Positions 37,194 to 47,319 of a stretch of 64,000 nucleotides of DNA are shown here, piece by piece. The notes beneath the pieces were generated by a model. That model was not told the DNA's origin. It saw only the letters and a list, made by a program, of their open reading frames with translations, and ran no database searches. Made by a program: the position numbers and the translations under genes. The stretch is taken from positions 124,001 to 188,000 of the forward strand of contig NZ_CACSIK010000001.1 in the NCBI RefSeq assembly GCF_902705875.1. The letters run 5' to 3'. How positions within the stretch are numbered: position 1 is the stretch's first letter; each line of letters starts with the position of its first letter. The DNA comes from Zhongshania aliphaticivorans (lineage in GTDB: Bacteria > Pseudomonadota > Gammaproteobacteria > Pseudomonadales > Spongiibacteraceae).

Positions 37194-39457
37194 TGCTTGA
37201 AGCACTGCGAAGCATTGTTCAAGCGGTAAATGCTGCGGGTAATTTGCAAGCGGCGCTGGATATTATTGTTACTCGTATTGCAGAAGTGATGGGTACCGAG
37301 GTGTGCACAGTTTATCTGCGCGACCCGGACTCTGGTCGCCTTATCTTTATGGCAAACCAAGGTTTGAACCCTGAGTTAATTGGTAAAATCAGCCTTGGTC
37401 CCGACGAAGGCTTGGTGGGGCAGGTGGCGCGGCGTGAAGAGCCCGTTAACTTGGATCACGCCGAAAGACACCCCAATTTCTTATATTTGCCTGGCATAGG
37501 CGAAGAGCAATACCACTCTTTTCTCGGTGCACCCATTATCCATCAGCGAACGGTGATGGGTGTGCTGGTTGTTCAGCAAAAAGACAGTCGTCGATTTGAC
37601 GAGAATGAAGAAGCGTTTCTAGTCACAATGTCGGCGCAGTTGGCGGGTGTTATTGCTCATGCAAGGGCTACAGGCTCTATCACCACCGAGCAAAATGCAG
37701 TAGGTGCAACGGCAACCTTCAAGGGGATTGCCGGGGCGACAGGGGTTGCAATAGGGAGCGCGATTGTTGTCGCCCCAGTGGCTGATTTACATGCCGTGCC
37801 ACGGCGGCAAAGCGAGGATCCCGAGCTAGAGCTACAAGCGTTCCAAGCGGCATTAAAGGCGGTGCGGGCAGATATTCATGCCTTAAGCGAAAAGTTACTT
37901 ACTCAGCTGCCTGCTGATGAGCATGCCCTGTTTGATGTGTATTTGCGCATCATAGACGATGGCTCTTGGGCGGCTGAAGTCGTAAAAAAAATCGAAGAAG
38001 GTGAGTGGGCGCAAGGGGCGTTGAGTCAGGTAATGTCTAGCCATATCCATACCTTTGAGATGATGGATGATGCCTACTTTAAGGAGCGAGCCACAGATAT
38101 AAAAGATCTTGGCCGTCGTGTTTTATCCTATTTGCAGACTAGCGAGGTAGAGCCTGCACAGTACCCAGATAAAACCATTCTGGTTGGTGAAGAATTAACG
38201 GCTTCAATGCTTGGTGATGTGCCTCGTGAAAAGTTGGTGGGCATGGTTTCTGTGCGGGGCTCAAGTAACTCCCATGTTGCTATTTTAGCGAGGGCAATGG
38301 GTATCCCCACAGTGATGGGGGCGAGTGACTTACCTTATACGCAAATCGAAAATGCTAATTTAATTGTTGATGGCTATTCTGGGTATGTGCACTACAACCC
38401 CTCGCCTGAGGTGTATGAGCACTTCCGCTCGGTTTCCGAAGAAGATCAAGTGCTCACTCAGGGCTTGGAAGCCTTGCGTGATTTGCCGAGTGAAACCCTA
38501 GATGGCCACCGTATGCCGCTGTGGGTAAATACCGGTTTGATGGCTGACGTTGCGCGGTCTTTGGATCGCGGTGCAGAAGGCGTGGGTTTGTACCGAACAG
38601 AAATTCCATTTCTGTTGCGGGAGCGTTTCCCTAGTGAGGAGGAGCAACGAGCAATTTATCGTGAGCAGCTAATTGCCTTTGCGCCGCTGCCAGTGACGAT
38701 GCGTACCCTCGATATTGGTGGTGATAAGGCCTTGCCTTATTTTCCCATTGAAGAGGAAAACCCCTTTTTGGGTTGGCGTGGCATCCGCGTTACCCTAGAT
38801 CACCCTGAGATTTTTCTGGTGCAGGTTAGAGCTATGCTCAAGGCCAGCGAGGGCCTGAATAACCTGCGAATCATGTTGCCGATGATCAGTAACGTACAAG
38901 AAGTTGACGAAGCGCTTGAGCTGGTGCGGCGGGCTTACGACGAGCTGGTCGAGGATGGCTGGGATGTCACTTTGCCGCCCATTGGGGTGATGGTTGAAGT
39001 GCCTGCCGCGGTATATCAGGCTAGGCAGCTGGCTCGTCGAGTTGATTTTTTATCGGTGGGCTCAAATGATTTAACGCAGTACTTATTGGCGGTGGATCGC
39101 AATAATACGCGGGTTGCTGATTTGTATCACGCATACCATCCAGCGGTATTGAATAGCTTGCGACAGGTTGTTGATGCGGCCCATGCCGAAGGTAAGCCTG
39201 TTGGTATTTGTGGTGAACTTGCCGGTGACCCTGCCGCGGTATTGCTGCTTATGGCGATGGGCTACGATATGTTGTCTATGAATGATAACAGTTTGCTAAG
39301 AGTTAAAGCTGTGATACGCAGCTGTCGCTACGATGAGCTTCACGCCTTGTTGGAGAGCACTGCGCTGGTTGATACGGCTGATGAGGTGAAGGCGCTGCTA
39401 AGAAAAACGATGACTGACATTGGTATGGAGCGTTTACTTCAACCAATCGGAGCTTAA
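37190..39457 (+). CDS. ptsP: Phosphoenolpyruvate-protein phosphotransferase PtsP (EI-Ntr)
   Basis: 755 residues. An N-terminal GAF domain (about 1-165) precedes the EI-type N domain, the phosphohistidine domain ([20 protein letters not shown], about 360) and the C-terminal PEP-binding barrel ([36 protein letters not shown], and the catalytic Cys in [13 protein letters not shown]). This is enzyme I of the nitrogen phosphotransferase system, which phosphorylates NPr and affects nitrogen and potassium control. It overlaps rppH by 4 nt and ends across the NRDE gene on the other strand. Confidence 0.96.
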   Translation: MMLEALRSIVQAVNAAGNLQAALDIIVTRIAEVMGTEVCTVYLRDPDSGRLIFMANQGLNPELIGKISLGPDEGLVGQVARREEPVNLDHAERHPNFLYLPGIGEEQYHSFLGAPIIHQRTVMGVLVVQQKDSRRFDENEEAFLVTMSAQLAGVIAHARATGSITTEQNAVGATATFKGIAGATGVAIGSAIVVAPVADLHAVPRRQSEDPELELQAFQAALKAVRADIHALSEKLLTQLPADEHALFDVYLRIIDDGSWAAEVVKKIEEGEWAQGALSQVMSSHIHTFEMMDDAYFKERATDIKDLGRRVLSYLQTSEVEPAQYPDKTILVGEELTASMLGDVPREKLVGMVSVRGSSNSHVAILARAMGIPTVMGASDLPYTQIENANLIVDGYSGYVHYNPSPEVYEHFRSVSEEDQVLTQGLEALRDLPSETLDGHRMPLWVNTGLMADVARSLDRGAEGVGLYRTEIPFLLRERFPSEEEQRAIYREQLIAFAPLPVTMRTLDIGGDKALPYFPIEEENPFLGWRGIRVTLDHPEIFLVQVRAMLKASEGLNNLRIMLPMISNVQEVDEALELVRRAYDELVEDGWDVTLPPIGVMVEVPAAVYQARQLARRVDFLSVGSNDLTQYLLAVDRNNTRVADLYHAYHPAVLNSLRQVVDAAHAEGKPVGICGELAGDPAAVLLLMAMGYDMLSMNDNSLLRVKAVIRSCRYDELHALLESTALVDTADEVKALLRKTMTDIGMERLLQPIGA

Positions 39458-40206
39458 TCGCTGCTGCTTGGCTTGGCGCTAAACGTAAAGTGATTTAGCG
39501 CTTCCTTCTGGCTGGTACTGTTTGCATAGCTTTTTTCCCAAAAATCCCACTGGCCATTTTTTGATTTGCAAATAATGCTGCTTGAGCGTGTGCCATAGCC
39601 GTTGATGTTGATGAAGCGTTGCGACAAGGCGCGGTAAATTTCTTCTTCTGAGTCTAGGGTTGGGTTTGGGTCTTGGAGCATTGTGAGAAGGGTTTGGTGG
39701 TCGAAAGCGCTAGATATCGCTGCGCTCATATCGGCACGGCCTTTTTTGGTTTTTTTATTGTCATCGCTAAGTGGAATATTACCTATCGCATGAATGCCTT
39801 CGGGTAGTGTTGTCCAGCTCGGTTCAAAGTTGTTGATGTAGCAGAGGCTTTTGCCGTCGTTAACAATTAGATTAAATGGCCGATATTGACCTTTCTTAGT
39901 TTCCAAATCGCGTAGAAATTGCGTGCTAGTTTGCTGGCTAAGTAAAAAGTCTTTGACTAAATCTCCTCGGCTCTGGTCCCCGCTTGCCTCAACTTCACGC
40001 AGGTTGGTGACAGCGGCAAACCGGCCGTTAAGGCTGATACCCAGCCAGCTGCCGCCAAACTCCAAGTCACGGCCAGCGAGAATGTGTGGGTGCTCTGGCC
40101 AGTAATTTGCCGCAAGTGTGGGGCGTGCAAAGAATTCGTCGCGATTAGCTGCCACAACAAATGGGTGTTCGAGGTCTTTTTGCCAGCGTAATAATATTAG
40201 GCACAT
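39454..40206 (-). CDS. NRDE/TANGO2 family protein
   Basis: 250 residues. It begins MCLILLRW and has the name-giving AANRDEFFARPT at about 23-34, then LAGRDLEFGGSWLGISLNGRFAAVTNLRE. The frame opens at MNAPMCL, but removing Met from MC exposes Cys2 as an N-terminal nucleophile, the position expected for this Ntn-type fold, so I start at 40206. Members are related to human TANGO2; the bacterial reaction is unknown. It is convergent with ptsP (4-nt overlap) and divergent from the TSUP gene. Confidence 0.88.
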   Translation of the reverse strand: MCLILLRWQKDLEHPFVVAANRDEFFARPTLAANYWPEHPHILAGRDLEFGGSWLGISLNGRFAAVTNLREVEASGDQSRGDLVKDFLLSQQTSTQFLRDLETKKGQYRPFNLIVNDGKSLCYINNFEPSWTTLPEGIHAIGNIPLSDDNKKTKKGRADMSAAISSAFDHQTLLTMLQDPNPTLDSEEEIYRALSQRFININGYGTRSSSIICKSKNGQWDFWEKSYANSTSQKEALNHFTFSAKPSSSD

Positions 40207-40274
40207 TGGGGCATTCACTGTTGTTTATCGGCGTTGGTCGTCATAATAGCAGCTTTGTTAAGGGCGTCAGTGGC

Positions 40275-41066
40275 GTGATTTTATTGATTTATTTGGCGGT
40301 TGGCGCAGTGGCGGGCTTGTCTGCTGGCTTGTTTGGTGTGGGCGGTGGTTTGATCATCGTTCCTGCACTGGTCGCTTGCTTTAGTTTTTTGTCTGTTGCA
40401 CCGGATGTGGCAATGCAATTAGCAGTGGGAACGTCTCTCGCAACAATTGTGGTGACATCAGTAGGTTCGGTGCGGGCGCATCACAAATTAGGTAATGTCG
40501 ATTGGTCGTGCTGGCGGTTATTGGCCCCGGGTATTGCGGTGGGTGTAGTGTGCGGGGTGATGACCGCTACATTGCTATCAGGGCGAATATTACAGCTTGC
40601 ATTTGGCGGGTTTTGTCTCATTGTTGCGATATATATGGGCTTGGGGGTTGCGCCAAAACCATCTCGTCAGCTTCCGGGTGGGCGTGGATTGACATCGGCA
40701 GGTCTAGGTATTGGTTATTTCTCGGCAATGTTTGGTGTCGGTGGAGGTTCGTTAACCGTACCGTATTTAAGTTGGTGTAACGTTCGTATGCAAACGGCTG
40801 TCGCCACATCTGCGGCCTGCGGTTTGCCGATAGCGATTGTCGGTTCGGCAAGTAATTTAGTGGCGGGGTTTGGTCATTCGGCTTTGCCAGCTTATAGCTT
40901 TGGTTTTATCTATTTGCCCGCATTTATTGGTATTGCACTGTTAAGTGCGCCTTTTGCAAAGTTGGGAGCGCTATTGGCGCAGCGGCTTTCTGGCCCACGT
41001 TTAAAGCAGTGCTTTGCTTTGTTTTTGCTGGTGGTAGGTAGTCAGTTTATTTTGGAGGCACTTTAA
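40275..41066 (+). CDS. TSUP/TauE-SafE family exporter
   Basis: About 263 residues with eight hydrophobic segments and twin glycine signatures GLSAGLFGVGGGLIIVPAL near the N-terminus and GYFSAMFGVGGGSLTVPYLSW in the second half, typical of TSUP anion transporters. The substrate is unknown. The frame extends 38 codons upstream across the start of the NRDE gene; the first plausible start is GTG at 40275, with AAGGG about 11 nt upstream, so the start is moderately certain. The stop is 3 nt before lgt, in the order TSUP-lgt-thyA-folA. Confidence 0.85.
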   Translation: MILLIYLAVGAVAGLSAGLFGVGGGLIIVPALVACFSFLSVAPDVAMQLAVGTSLATIVVTSVGSVRAHHKLGNVDWSCWRLLAPGIAVGVVCGVMTATLLSGRILQLAFGGFCLIVAIYMGLGVAPKPSRQLPGGRGLTSAGLGIGYFSAMFGVGGGSLTVPYLSWCNVRMQTAVATSAACGLPIAIVGSASNLVAGFGHSALPAYSFGFIYLPAFIGIALLSAPFAKLGALLAQRLSGPRLKQCFALFLLVVGSQFILEAL

Positions 41067-41069
41067 GGC

Positions 41070-41870
41070 ATGTTGATACATCCTGATTTTGATCCAGTGG
41101 CGGTGCAGATTGGGCCGTTGTCAGTGCATTGGTACGGGCTTATGTATTTGGCTGGCTTTGCGGCGGCGTGGTTTATTGCCAAAAGCCGGACCAAGCAGCC
41201 GTGGAGCCCCTTGAATGAGGCCCAGGTAGAAGATTTAATTTTTTATAGTGCGGTTGGCGTTATCTTGGGCGGGCGATTTGGCTATGTCATTTTTTATAAT
41301 TTCCCGCAGTTTTTGCAAGACCCATTATGGTTGTTTCGGGTCTGGGAAGGTGGCATGGCCTTCCATGGTGGATTGCTGGGCGTGGTGGTTGCTGTTGCCT
41401 TGTATGCGCGTCGAATTCAGGTGCCGGTATCTGCTTTGTGGGACTTTATCGCTCCACTTGCGCCCATTGGCTTAGGTTTGGGCCGGATCGGTAATTTTAT
41501 TGGTCAGGAGTTGTGGGGGCGTCCCACCGATGTGTCTTGGGGTATGCTATTCCCTCGCGATCCGCTGCAGCTGCCTCGGCATCCATCGCAGCTTTACCAG
41601 TTTGCTTTAGAGGGTATTCTGTTATTCGCTATTATATTTTGGTTTACCCGTAAGCAGCGCCCTCCCTATGCGGCCGGCTCATTGTTTTTGTTGTGTTATG
41701 GTTGTTTCCGCTTTTTAGTTGAGTTTGTACGTGAGCCCGATAGTCATATTGGCTTTGATATGCTTGGCTGGATGACGCGGGGGCAGGAGTTATCGCTGCC
41801 AATGATTTTGATTGGTGGTGGTTTGTTGATTTGGACGTACTCGCGGTCAAGCGTTAAGGGTGGGAAGTAA
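41070..41870 (+). CDS. lgt: Prolipoprotein diacylglyceryl transferase
   Basis: 266 residues with seven membrane segments. It transfers diacylglycerol to the lipobox cysteine of prolipoproteins, such as the FbpA at 32.7 kb. The Lgt signature [17 protein letters not shown] lies at about 137-153; the N-terminal [22 protein letters not shown] and HGGLLG motifs are also seen. It is tightly packed between the TSUP gene (3 nt) and thyA (1 nt). Confidence 0.96.
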   Translation: MLIHPDFDPVAVQIGPLSVHWYGLMYLAGFAAAWFIAKSRTKQPWSPLNEAQVEDLIFYSAVGVILGGRFGYVIFYNFPQFLQDPLWLFRVWEGGMAFHGGLLGVVVAVALYARRIQVPVSALWDFIAPLAPIGLGLGRIGNFIGQELWGRPTDVSWGMLFPRDPLQLPRHPSQLYQFALEGILLFAIIFWFTRKQRPPYAAGSLFLLCYGCFRFLVEFVREPDSHIGFDMLGWMTRGQELSLPMILIGGGLLIWTYSRSSVKGGK

Positions 41871-41871
41871 A

Positions 41872-42711
41872 ATGCAGCAGTATTTGGATTTGTTGCGGGA
41901 TGTTCGCGATAACGGTACGGATAAGGGAGATCGCACGGGGGTGGGTACGCGCTCGGTGTTTGGTCGGCAGATGCGTTTTGATTTGCAGCAGGGTTTTCCT
42001 TTGCTGACGACAAAAAAAGTGCACTTGCGCAGCATTATTAATGAGCTGATTTGGTTTTTGGCAGGTAGTTGCGATAACAACTGGTTGCGTGAGCGAGGGG
42101 TTTCTATTTGGGACGAGTGGGCCTTAGAAAATGGCGATCTCGGCCCGATTTACGGTAAGCAGTGGCGAAGCTGGTCGTGTCCTGATGGCTCTACCATCGA
42201 CCAGATTAGTGAGGTGGTCGAGATGATTCGTCGTAAGCCTAACTCGCGGCGCTTATTGGTAAATGCGTGGAATCCAGCGGATTTGCCTGATGAGTCACTA
42301 AGCCCGCAGGAAAATGCGCGACGAGGTAAAGCCGCTTTGCCGCCATGTCACACCTTGTTTCAGTTTTATGTTGCGAATGGTCGTTTGTCTTGTCAGTTAT
42401 ACCAGCGCAGTGCGGACCTGTTCTTGGGGGTGCCTTTTAATATTGCCAGTTATGCCTTGCTTACCCATATGATTGCTCAGCAGTGTGACTTGGGGGTTGG
42501 TGATTTTGTTCATACTTTTGGGGATTGCCATCTGTATCAAAACCATTTGACCGACGATATTGTTGAGGAGCAATTGCGTCGCGAGCCAAGAGCCTTGCCG
42601 CAAGTTGTCATTAAGCGACGTCCCGCTTCTATTTTTGAGTATACGGCCGAGGATTTTGAGTTTGAGGGTTACGACCCATATCCTGCGATAAAAGCGCCAA
42701 TAGCGATATAA
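41872..42711 (+). CDS. thyA: Thymidylate synthase
   Basis: 279 residues. It methylates dUMP to dTMP with methylene-THF. Seen: [20 protein letters not shown], the catalytic Cys in [12 protein letters not shown], the [27 protein letters not shown] family block in shorter form, and [13 protein letters not shown] at the end. It is about 15 residues longer than E. coli ThyA, the extra part being [12 protein letters not shown] just before the catalytic loop. ATG at 41872 has GGGAAG upstream; a GTG four codons earlier lies inside lgt. It is paired with folA, which regenerates its folate product. Confidence 0.96.
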   Translation: MQQYLDLLRDVRDNGTDKGDRTGVGTRSVFGRQMRFDLQQGFPLLTTKKVHLRSIINELIWFLAGSCDNNWLRERGVSIWDEWALENGDLGPIYGKQWRSWSCPDGSTIDQISEVVEMIRRKPNSRRLLVNAWNPADLPDESLSPQENARRGKAALPPCHTLFQFYVANGRLSCQLYQRSADLFLGVPFNIASYALLTHMIAQQCDLGVGDFVHTFGDCHLYQNHLTDDIVEEQLRREPRALPQVVIKRRPASIFEYTAEDFEFEGYDPYPAIKAPIAI

Positions 42712-42725
42712 CACGAGGAGAGAGT

Positions 42726-43241
42726 GTGGTTAGGGTTTCACTGATTGTGGCCATGGCAAAAAATCGAGTTATCGGTATAGATAATCAATTGCCCTGGCAT
42801 TTACCGGCTGATTTAAAGCATTTTAAAGCGACAACGATGAGCAAGCCTATTGTCATGGGGCGCAAGACTTGGGAGTCGATCGGGAGGCCATTGCCTGGGC
42901 GAAGTAATATTGTTGTTAGTCGCCGTGCTGGGTTTGTCGCCGAGGGTGCGGCGGTTGTTAGTAATGTGGCAGATGGCTTGGAATTGGCGCGAAGCGAAGC
43001 CGCCGCTGCAGGTCTTGAAGAGATTTTTGTGATTGGTGGTGAGACTATTTACCGGCAAGTGATGGATCTGGTCGACAGGGTTTTTGTCACCGAGGTAGAC
43101 CTTGAGCCAGAGGGCGACGCTTGGTTTCCAAAAATGGAACCAAATGACTGGAAAGAGGTCGCGCGTGAGTGTTACCCAGTAACATCGGATGGGTCGCCGG
43201 GGTATTGTTTTGTCACTTTACAGCGATGGCGACAAGAATAG
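42726..43241 (+). CDS. folA: Dihydrofolate reductase
   Basis: 171 residues. It reduces dihydrofolate with NADPH, completing the cycle begun by ThyA. Motifs: LIVAMAKNRVIGIDNQLPWHLPADLKHFK (substrate pocket with the acidic residue in PADL), IVMGRKTWESIGRPLPGRSNIVVSR, and FVIGGETIYRQVMDLVDRVFVTEV. The GTG start has GAGGAG five bases upstream, 14 nt after thyA. Confidence 0.96.
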   Translation: MVRVSLIVAMAKNRVIGIDNQLPWHLPADLKHFKATTMSKPIVMGRKTWESIGRPLPGRSNIVVSRRAGFVAEGAAVVSNVADGLELARSEAAAAGLEEIFVIGGETIYRQVMDLVDRVFVTEVDLEPEGDAWFPKMEPNDWKEVARECYPVTSDGSPGYCFVTLQRWRQE

Positions 43242-43543
43242 TTGTTTTTTGAGGTCGTATCGGGGGTGGTTGTTTTTTAACCAAGGCGGGAGAGGTGAAA
43301 TCGGCCGTTACTTCTGTGATTTTGATCGTTACCCGTCTTCACGAAAGTGTAACTCTTCGCCACATATAATTAATGGAGAATTTTATATTACGAAACATTT
43401 AGTTTTGTCGTTGATTCTTATGAATGCACATGATTAAAATAAGCCCGCTGTATGAAAGCATGGTCTTTAGACTGGCCGTACGGCTGATAGAAGATAATAA
43501 GCTCTGCTTTCACTAAACGTCCCAAATAGGAAAAGCAATTCCC
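43242..43543 (+). other. 302-bp leader region of the TonB2-type operon
   Basis: No credible gene. An 82-codon frame starting inside folA has no protein features. A candidate promoter lies at 43411-43440. I see no Fur-type palindrome and no terminator for folA. AGGA about 12 nt before the next start is the only Shine-Dalgarno-like sequence. Confidence 0.55.
43411..43440 (+). promoter_or_regulatory. Candidate sigma-70 promoter of the TonB2-type operon
   Basis: TTGATT and TAAAAT separated by 18 nt, about 100 nt upstream of the DUF3450 gene. Judged by eye only. Confidence 0.35.
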
Positions 43544-44377
43544 ATGAAAACGCAACGATTGAAAACAATCGCTCTAGCGGTCAGTGTGGCTGTTGGTATG
43601 CTGGCGGGGTCGCCGGCCTATTCAGCCGATACGACTGCTGGGCAAGAACCTGCTGCAGCACCAGTAAAACCTTTAATCCCAGTTAGCAAAGTACTTGATG
43701 TTGGTGTCAAGAGAACTCAGGCTGCTAAGCAATCTCAAGTAAAGATTGATCGCCTAGCTGCTGAAACTGGTGATTTACTCCAAGATTACAAAACAGTGAT
43801 GAAGCAAGTAGACGGTTTACGAGTCTATAACGCTCGTCTTGAAAAGCAGATTGCCGGTCAATTGCGTCGTATCGCAGGTCTTGGTAAGTCTGTTGACGAG
43901 GCAACCATCATTCAGCGTCAAATCACTCCATTATTGATTCGTATGATTGATGGCCTTGAGCAGTTTGTTGCTCTTGACGTACCTTTCCATATTGATGAGC
44001 GTACTGAGCGTGTTGAATTTCTGCGTACCAATATGGATCGCTCAGATATCACTATCGCTGAAAAATTCCGCCAAGTTCTCGAAGCCTACAAAATTGAAAA
44101 TGAGTACGGCCGTAAAATCGATAGCTACAAAGGCGTTGCCAGTGTTGCTGGCTCAGAGCGCGAAGTGAACTTTCTGCGTATTGGTCGCATTGGTCTGATG
44201 TATCAAACAACAGATGGCGAGCAGTCGGGCGCTTGGGACCAAGATAAGCGTCAATGGGTCGAGCTAGACACGGGTGATTATCGTGGTGCTATTCAGAAAG
44301 GCCTACGTATTGCCCGTAAACAAGCTTCTATCGACATCATGAAACTCCCGATTCCGGCTCCGGAGGCTGCTAAATAA
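43544..44377 (+). CDS. DUF3450 family exported protein of a TonB2-type system
   Basis: 277 residues. A signal peptide (1-28, ending PAYSA) is followed by a long helical, probably coiled-coil region (about 45-115; SQVKIDRLAAETGDLLQDYKTVMKQVDGLRVYN), then RQITPLLIRMIDGLEQFVALDVPF and the C-terminal GLMYQTTDGEQSGAWDQDKRQW domain. Genes of this family sit directly upstream of TtpC-ExbB-ExbD-TonB in Vibrio and other marine gammaproteobacteria. It is thought to be a periplasmic accessory of the TonB2 system; its precise role is unknown. Codon use is markedly biased (CGT, GGT, GAA), suggesting high expression. Its stop overlaps the next ATG by one base. Confidence 0.88.
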   Translation: MKTQRLKTIALAVSVAVGMLAGSPAYSADTTAGQEPAAAPVKPLIPVSKVLDVGVKRTQAAKQSQVKIDRLAAETGDLLQDYKTVMKQVDGLRVYNARLEKQIAGQLRRIAGLGKSVDEATIIQRQITPLLIRMIDGLEQFVALDVPFHIDERTERVEFLRTNMDRSDITIAEKFRQVLEAYKIENEYGRKIDSYKGVASVAGSEREVNFLRIGRIGLMYQTTDGEQSGAWDQDKRQWVELDTGDYRGAIQKGLRIARKQASIDIMKLPIPAPEAAK

Positions 44378-45765
44378 TGAAACGTAATCTATTAAAGGCT
44401 GCTGTGCTGGCTTTCAGCGGTGCGATTGCCGTTGCAGCAATGCCAGCGATGGCCGAAGACGCTAAGTCGCTCGACGAATTGTTGAAAATGGTTGAGCAAG
44501 GTCGTGTATCTGATATTCGCGAGAACAAGGCGCGTGAACAACGCTTTGCTGCAGCTCGTGCAGATCAAAAGAAAACACTTGATGAAGCTAAGCGCACACT
44601 AGCTGCTGAAGAAAAGCGTTCTTCTGATCTAGAAAAAACCTTTGAAGAAAACGAAACGGTTATTGTTGAGAAGCAACGTCAGTTAAAAGAGCGTCTAGGT
44701 ACGTTGACTGAATTGTTTGGTCATTTGACATCTACTGCCGGCGACCTTCGTTCTAACTTCATGTCTTCAATCATCAGTGTTCAGTTCCCACAGCGTGAAC
44801 AGTTTGTTGATGACTTGATTGCGAAAATGTCAGGTGCTGAAGAATTGCCAAGCATCGAAGAAATTGAGCGCGTATGGTTTGAATTACAGCGTGAAATGAC
44901 TGAATCTGGCCGTGTTGTTAAGTTTAGAACGCCTGTGACTAGTGCTGGCGGCGAAAGCGGCGAGAAAGAAGTTGTTCGTATTGGTACATTCAATATGGTC
45001 AGCGCTGATGGCGAATACCTTCAGTATATTTCTGAAACAGGTACGTTAGCAGTTTTGTCTCGTCAGCCAAGCGGTCCTTACATGGGTTGGGCTGAAGAGC
45101 TAGCTCAAACAACTTCTGGTATGAGTGCTTTCGGTGTGGATCCAACAGGTCCAACAGGTGGTTCGTATTTGGCAGCATTAATCGACAGTCCTACGCTTAA
45201 AGAGCGCTGGCACCAAGGTGGTGTTGTTGGTTACGTAATTTCTGCTGTTGGTGCTTTGGCTATGTTGATTGCCTTCTGGCGTCTGGTTGTTCTTTCTATC
45301 GAAGATATGAAAGTGCGCAGTCAGCTTAAGAGCACTAAAGCAAATACTAACAACAGCCTTGGTCGTGTGTTGAAAGTACATGAAGATAATCCATCAATGG
45401 ACTCTGAAACACTTGAGCTGAAACTTTCTGAAGCGATTTTGAAAGAGACTCCACGTTTGGAAAACTCTTTGAACCTTCTGAAAATTATTGCTGCGGTAGC
45501 TCCTCTACTGGGTCTGCTCGGTACCGTAACCGGTATGATTATTACTTTCCAAGCTATTACTATCTTCGGTGCAGGTGATCCGAAAGCAATGGCTGGTGGT
45601 ATCTCTGGTGCACTGGTAACGACTGTACTTGGTCTGGTGGTTGCGATCCCAACAGTTCTGCTGCACACCTTTGTGAGCGGTCGTGCCAAGAAAATTATTC
45701 ATGTTCTTGACCAGCAAACTACGGGCATCATTGCCGAACACACGGAAGGTCACGCGGGGAACTAA
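44377..45765 (+). CDS. ttpC: TtpC-like MotA/TolQ/ExbB proton-channel family protein
   Basis: 462 residues, much longer than ExbB. A signal peptide (to about 26, PAMAED) and a periplasmic coiled coil (about 30-115, RKENKAREQRF-type charged repeats through EKQRQLKERL) precede a membrane segment (VVGYVISAVGALAMLIAFW, about 290) and a C-terminal MotA_ExbB domain (AAVAPLLGLLGTVTGMIITFQ, GGISGALVTTVLGLVVAIP). This is the architecture of TtpC, the fourth component that Vibrio TonB2 systems need besides ExbB2, ExbD2 and TonB2. Codon use matches the preceding gene. Confidence 0.88.
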   Translation: MKRNLLKAAVLAFSGAIAVAAMPAMAEDAKSLDELLKMVEQGRVSDIRENKAREQRFAAARADQKKTLDEAKRTLAAEEKRSSDLEKTFEENETVIVEKQRQLKERLGTLTELFGHLTSTAGDLRSNFMSSIISVQFPQREQFVDDLIAKMSGAEELPSIEEIERVWFELQREMTESGRVVKFRTPVTSAGGESGEKEVVRIGTFNMVSADGEYLQYISETGTLAVLSRQPSGPYMGWAEELAQTTSGMSAFGVDPTGPTGGSYLAALIDSPTLKERWHQGGVVGYVISAVGALAMLIAFWRLVVLSIEDMKVRSQLKSTKANTNNSLGRVLKVHEDNPSMDSETLELKLSEAILKETPRLENSLNLLKIIAAVAPLLGLLGTVTGMIITFQAITIFGAGDPKAMAGGISGALVTTVLGLVVAIPTVLLHTFVSGRAKKIIHVLDQQTTGIIAEHTEGHAGN

Positions 45766-45768
45766 GCG

Positions 45769-46296
45769 ATGTACCTACTGAATGAATGGATCGAGATTAT
45801 CCGAAGATTCATGGATGCAGGCGGCGACGTGCTATGGGCCATCGCCGGCCTAACATTCCTGATGTGGACTCTCGCTCTCGAAAGACTTTGGTATTACAAA
45901 TTTGAGCTGTCGAAAGACGTCAACGGTGCTATTGGTACTTGGGAAAAACGTGAAGAGCGTAAATCCTGGAATGCCAAGCAGATTCGCGAAAAGTTGATAT
46001 CTCAAGTATCACTTAAGATTAATGCGAGTTTGCCAATGATCCAAACAATGGTGGCACTGTGCCCACTATTGGGATTATTGGGTACTGTTACCGGTATGAT
46101 CGAAGTATTTAACATCATGGCGGTAACGGGTGGCGGCGATGCAAAATCGATGGCCGGCGGTGTTTCAAAAGCAACGATTCCGACTATGGCGGGAATGGTT
46201 GCGGCTTTGTCAGGCGTTTTTATCAATACGTATATTAAGAGTATTGCTGAGCGTGAGAGCGAGCTTTTGGAAGACCATCTGACAACAGATCACTAA
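45769..46296 (+). CDS. exbB: ExbB-type proton-channel subunit of the TonB2 system
   Basis: 175 residues with three membrane segments: one near 20-36 (VLWAIAGLTFLMWTLAL), then the MotA_ExbB core MVALCPLLGLLGTVTGMIEVF and SKATIPTMAGMVAALSGVFI. The short form without a periplasmic extension is typical of ExbB2. With ExbD it forms the proton-driven motor that energises TonB. It is 3 nt after ttpC and 10 nt before exbD. Confidence 0.93.
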   Translation: MYLLNEWIEIIRRFMDAGGDVLWAIAGLTFLMWTLALERLWYYKFELSKDVNGAIGTWEKREERKSWNAKQIREKLISQVSLKINASLPMIQTMVALCPLLGLLGTVTGMIEVFNIMAVTGGGDAKSMAGGVSKATIPTMAGMVAALSGVFINTYIKSIAERESELLEDHLTTDH

Positions 46297-46306
46297 GAGA
46301 ACGAAC

Positions 46307-46714
46307 ATGAGAAGGAATAATAGAGCCGGAACAGAGGAAAATTCCTCTGAAATAGACTTGACGCCGATGCTCGACGTTGTGTTTATCATGTTGATCTTCT
46401 TTATTGTAACGGCGTCCTTTATTAAGGAAGCTGGTGTCGAGGTGAACCGCCCTGACGCATCAACATCAAGTAAAAAAGAGAATGTTAATATTCTGATTGC
46501 TGTAACGGCAACTAATGAAATATGGATTGATAAGCGCCGGGTAGATAAGCGTGCGGTTCGCTCAGTTGTTGAGCGTATGCATGCGGAAAATCCTAAAGGT
46601 GCCGTGGTTATTCAGGCTGATAAAGCCTCGAATACCGAGACGGTTACTGCGGTTATCGACGCCAGCCGTTCGGCCGGTGTATACGATGTTTCATTGGCCA
46701 CTGAAGACAGCTGA
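46307..46714 (+). CDS. exbD: ExbD/TolR-type subunit of the TonB2 system
   Basis: 135 residues. A cytoplasmic N-terminus, one membrane helix with the proton-carrying aspartate in LTPMLDVVFIMLIFFIVT (about residue 27), and a periplasmic domain (NEIWIDKRRVDKRAVRSVVERM, VVIQADKASNTETVTAVIDASR). It assembles with the upstream ExbB and the downstream TonB, which begins 5 nt later. Confidence 0.94.
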   Translation: MRRNNRAGTEENSSEIDLTPMLDVVFIMLIFFIVTASFIKEAGVEVNRPDASTSSKKENVNILIAVTATNEIWIDKRRVDKRAVRSVVERMHAENPKGAVVIQADKASNTETVTAVIDASRSAGVYDVSLATEDS

Positions 46715-46719
46715 TCAAT

Positions 46720-47319
46720 ATGAATATTCGACTATTTATTGGTGCTGCATTGGCATTTGTGGTGACAGCGACGCTGTTCATCATAATGCCGTACCTTATC
46801 GAGATAGCTGATAAAACGCTGGATGAAAAACCGCGTACAAAGCTAGCCGATATACAAATGCCTGACACCAAAATTGAAACAATGAAAGACAGCAAGCCCG
46901 ATAAGCCGAAGCAGCCAGATGAGCCGCCACCGGATATGGAGCAGCCTGAGATGGAAGACATCAACCCGAATTTGGAAGCGGTCAATATGACGCCAACTCA
47001 AACGGTTGATTTGACTAATACGACTGGTGGGCTTTCAGCCTCAGATGGTGAGTACTTGCCGATCGTTAAAGTTGCCCCAATTTATCCGCGTCGCGCGCAA
47101 AGCCGTGGTGTGACTGGCTACTGTACTGTGGAATATACAGTGACTAAAGCTGGTACTACACGGGACATCGTGGCCGTAGATTGTGAGCCTTCCGGGTATT
47201 TCGAAAGAGCTTCTATCAAGGCTGCTGAGAAGTTCAAGTACAAACCGCGTGTGTCCGACGGCGAGCCTATTGAGGTGCCGGGCATACAAAACCGGTTCAC
47301 TTACGAGTTGGAAAAATGA
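46720..47319 (+). CDS. tonB: TonB2-type energy transducer
   Basis: 199 residues. The N-terminal anchor helix (5-24, FIGAALAFVVTATLFIIMPY) is followed by a short charged, proline-containing spacer (PDKPKQPDEPPPDMEQPEMED) and a C-terminal TonB domain (about 110-199) with VAPIYPRRAQSRGVTGYCTVEY, PSGYFERASIKAAEKFKYKPR. The short spacer fits TonB2 rather than the long E. coli TonB. It can be expected to power outer-membrane receptors such as the one at 1239-3278 (inference). The stop overlaps the next start by ATGA. Confidence 0.93.
   Translation: MNIRLFIGAALAFVVTATLFIIMPYLIEIADKTLDEKPRTKLADIQMPDTKIETMKDSKPDKPKQPDEPPPDMEQPEMEDINPNLEAVNMTPTQTVDLTNTTGGLSASDGEYLPIVKVAPIYPRRAQSRGVTGYCTVEYTVTKAGTTRDIVAVDCEPSGYFERASIKAAEKFKYKPRVSDGEPIEVPGIQNRFTYELEK

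Noticed and set aside
43242..43543. Fur box before the TonB2-type operon
   Set aside because: AT-rich stretches are present, but none has the GATAAT-type symmetry seen at 3315 and 32630.
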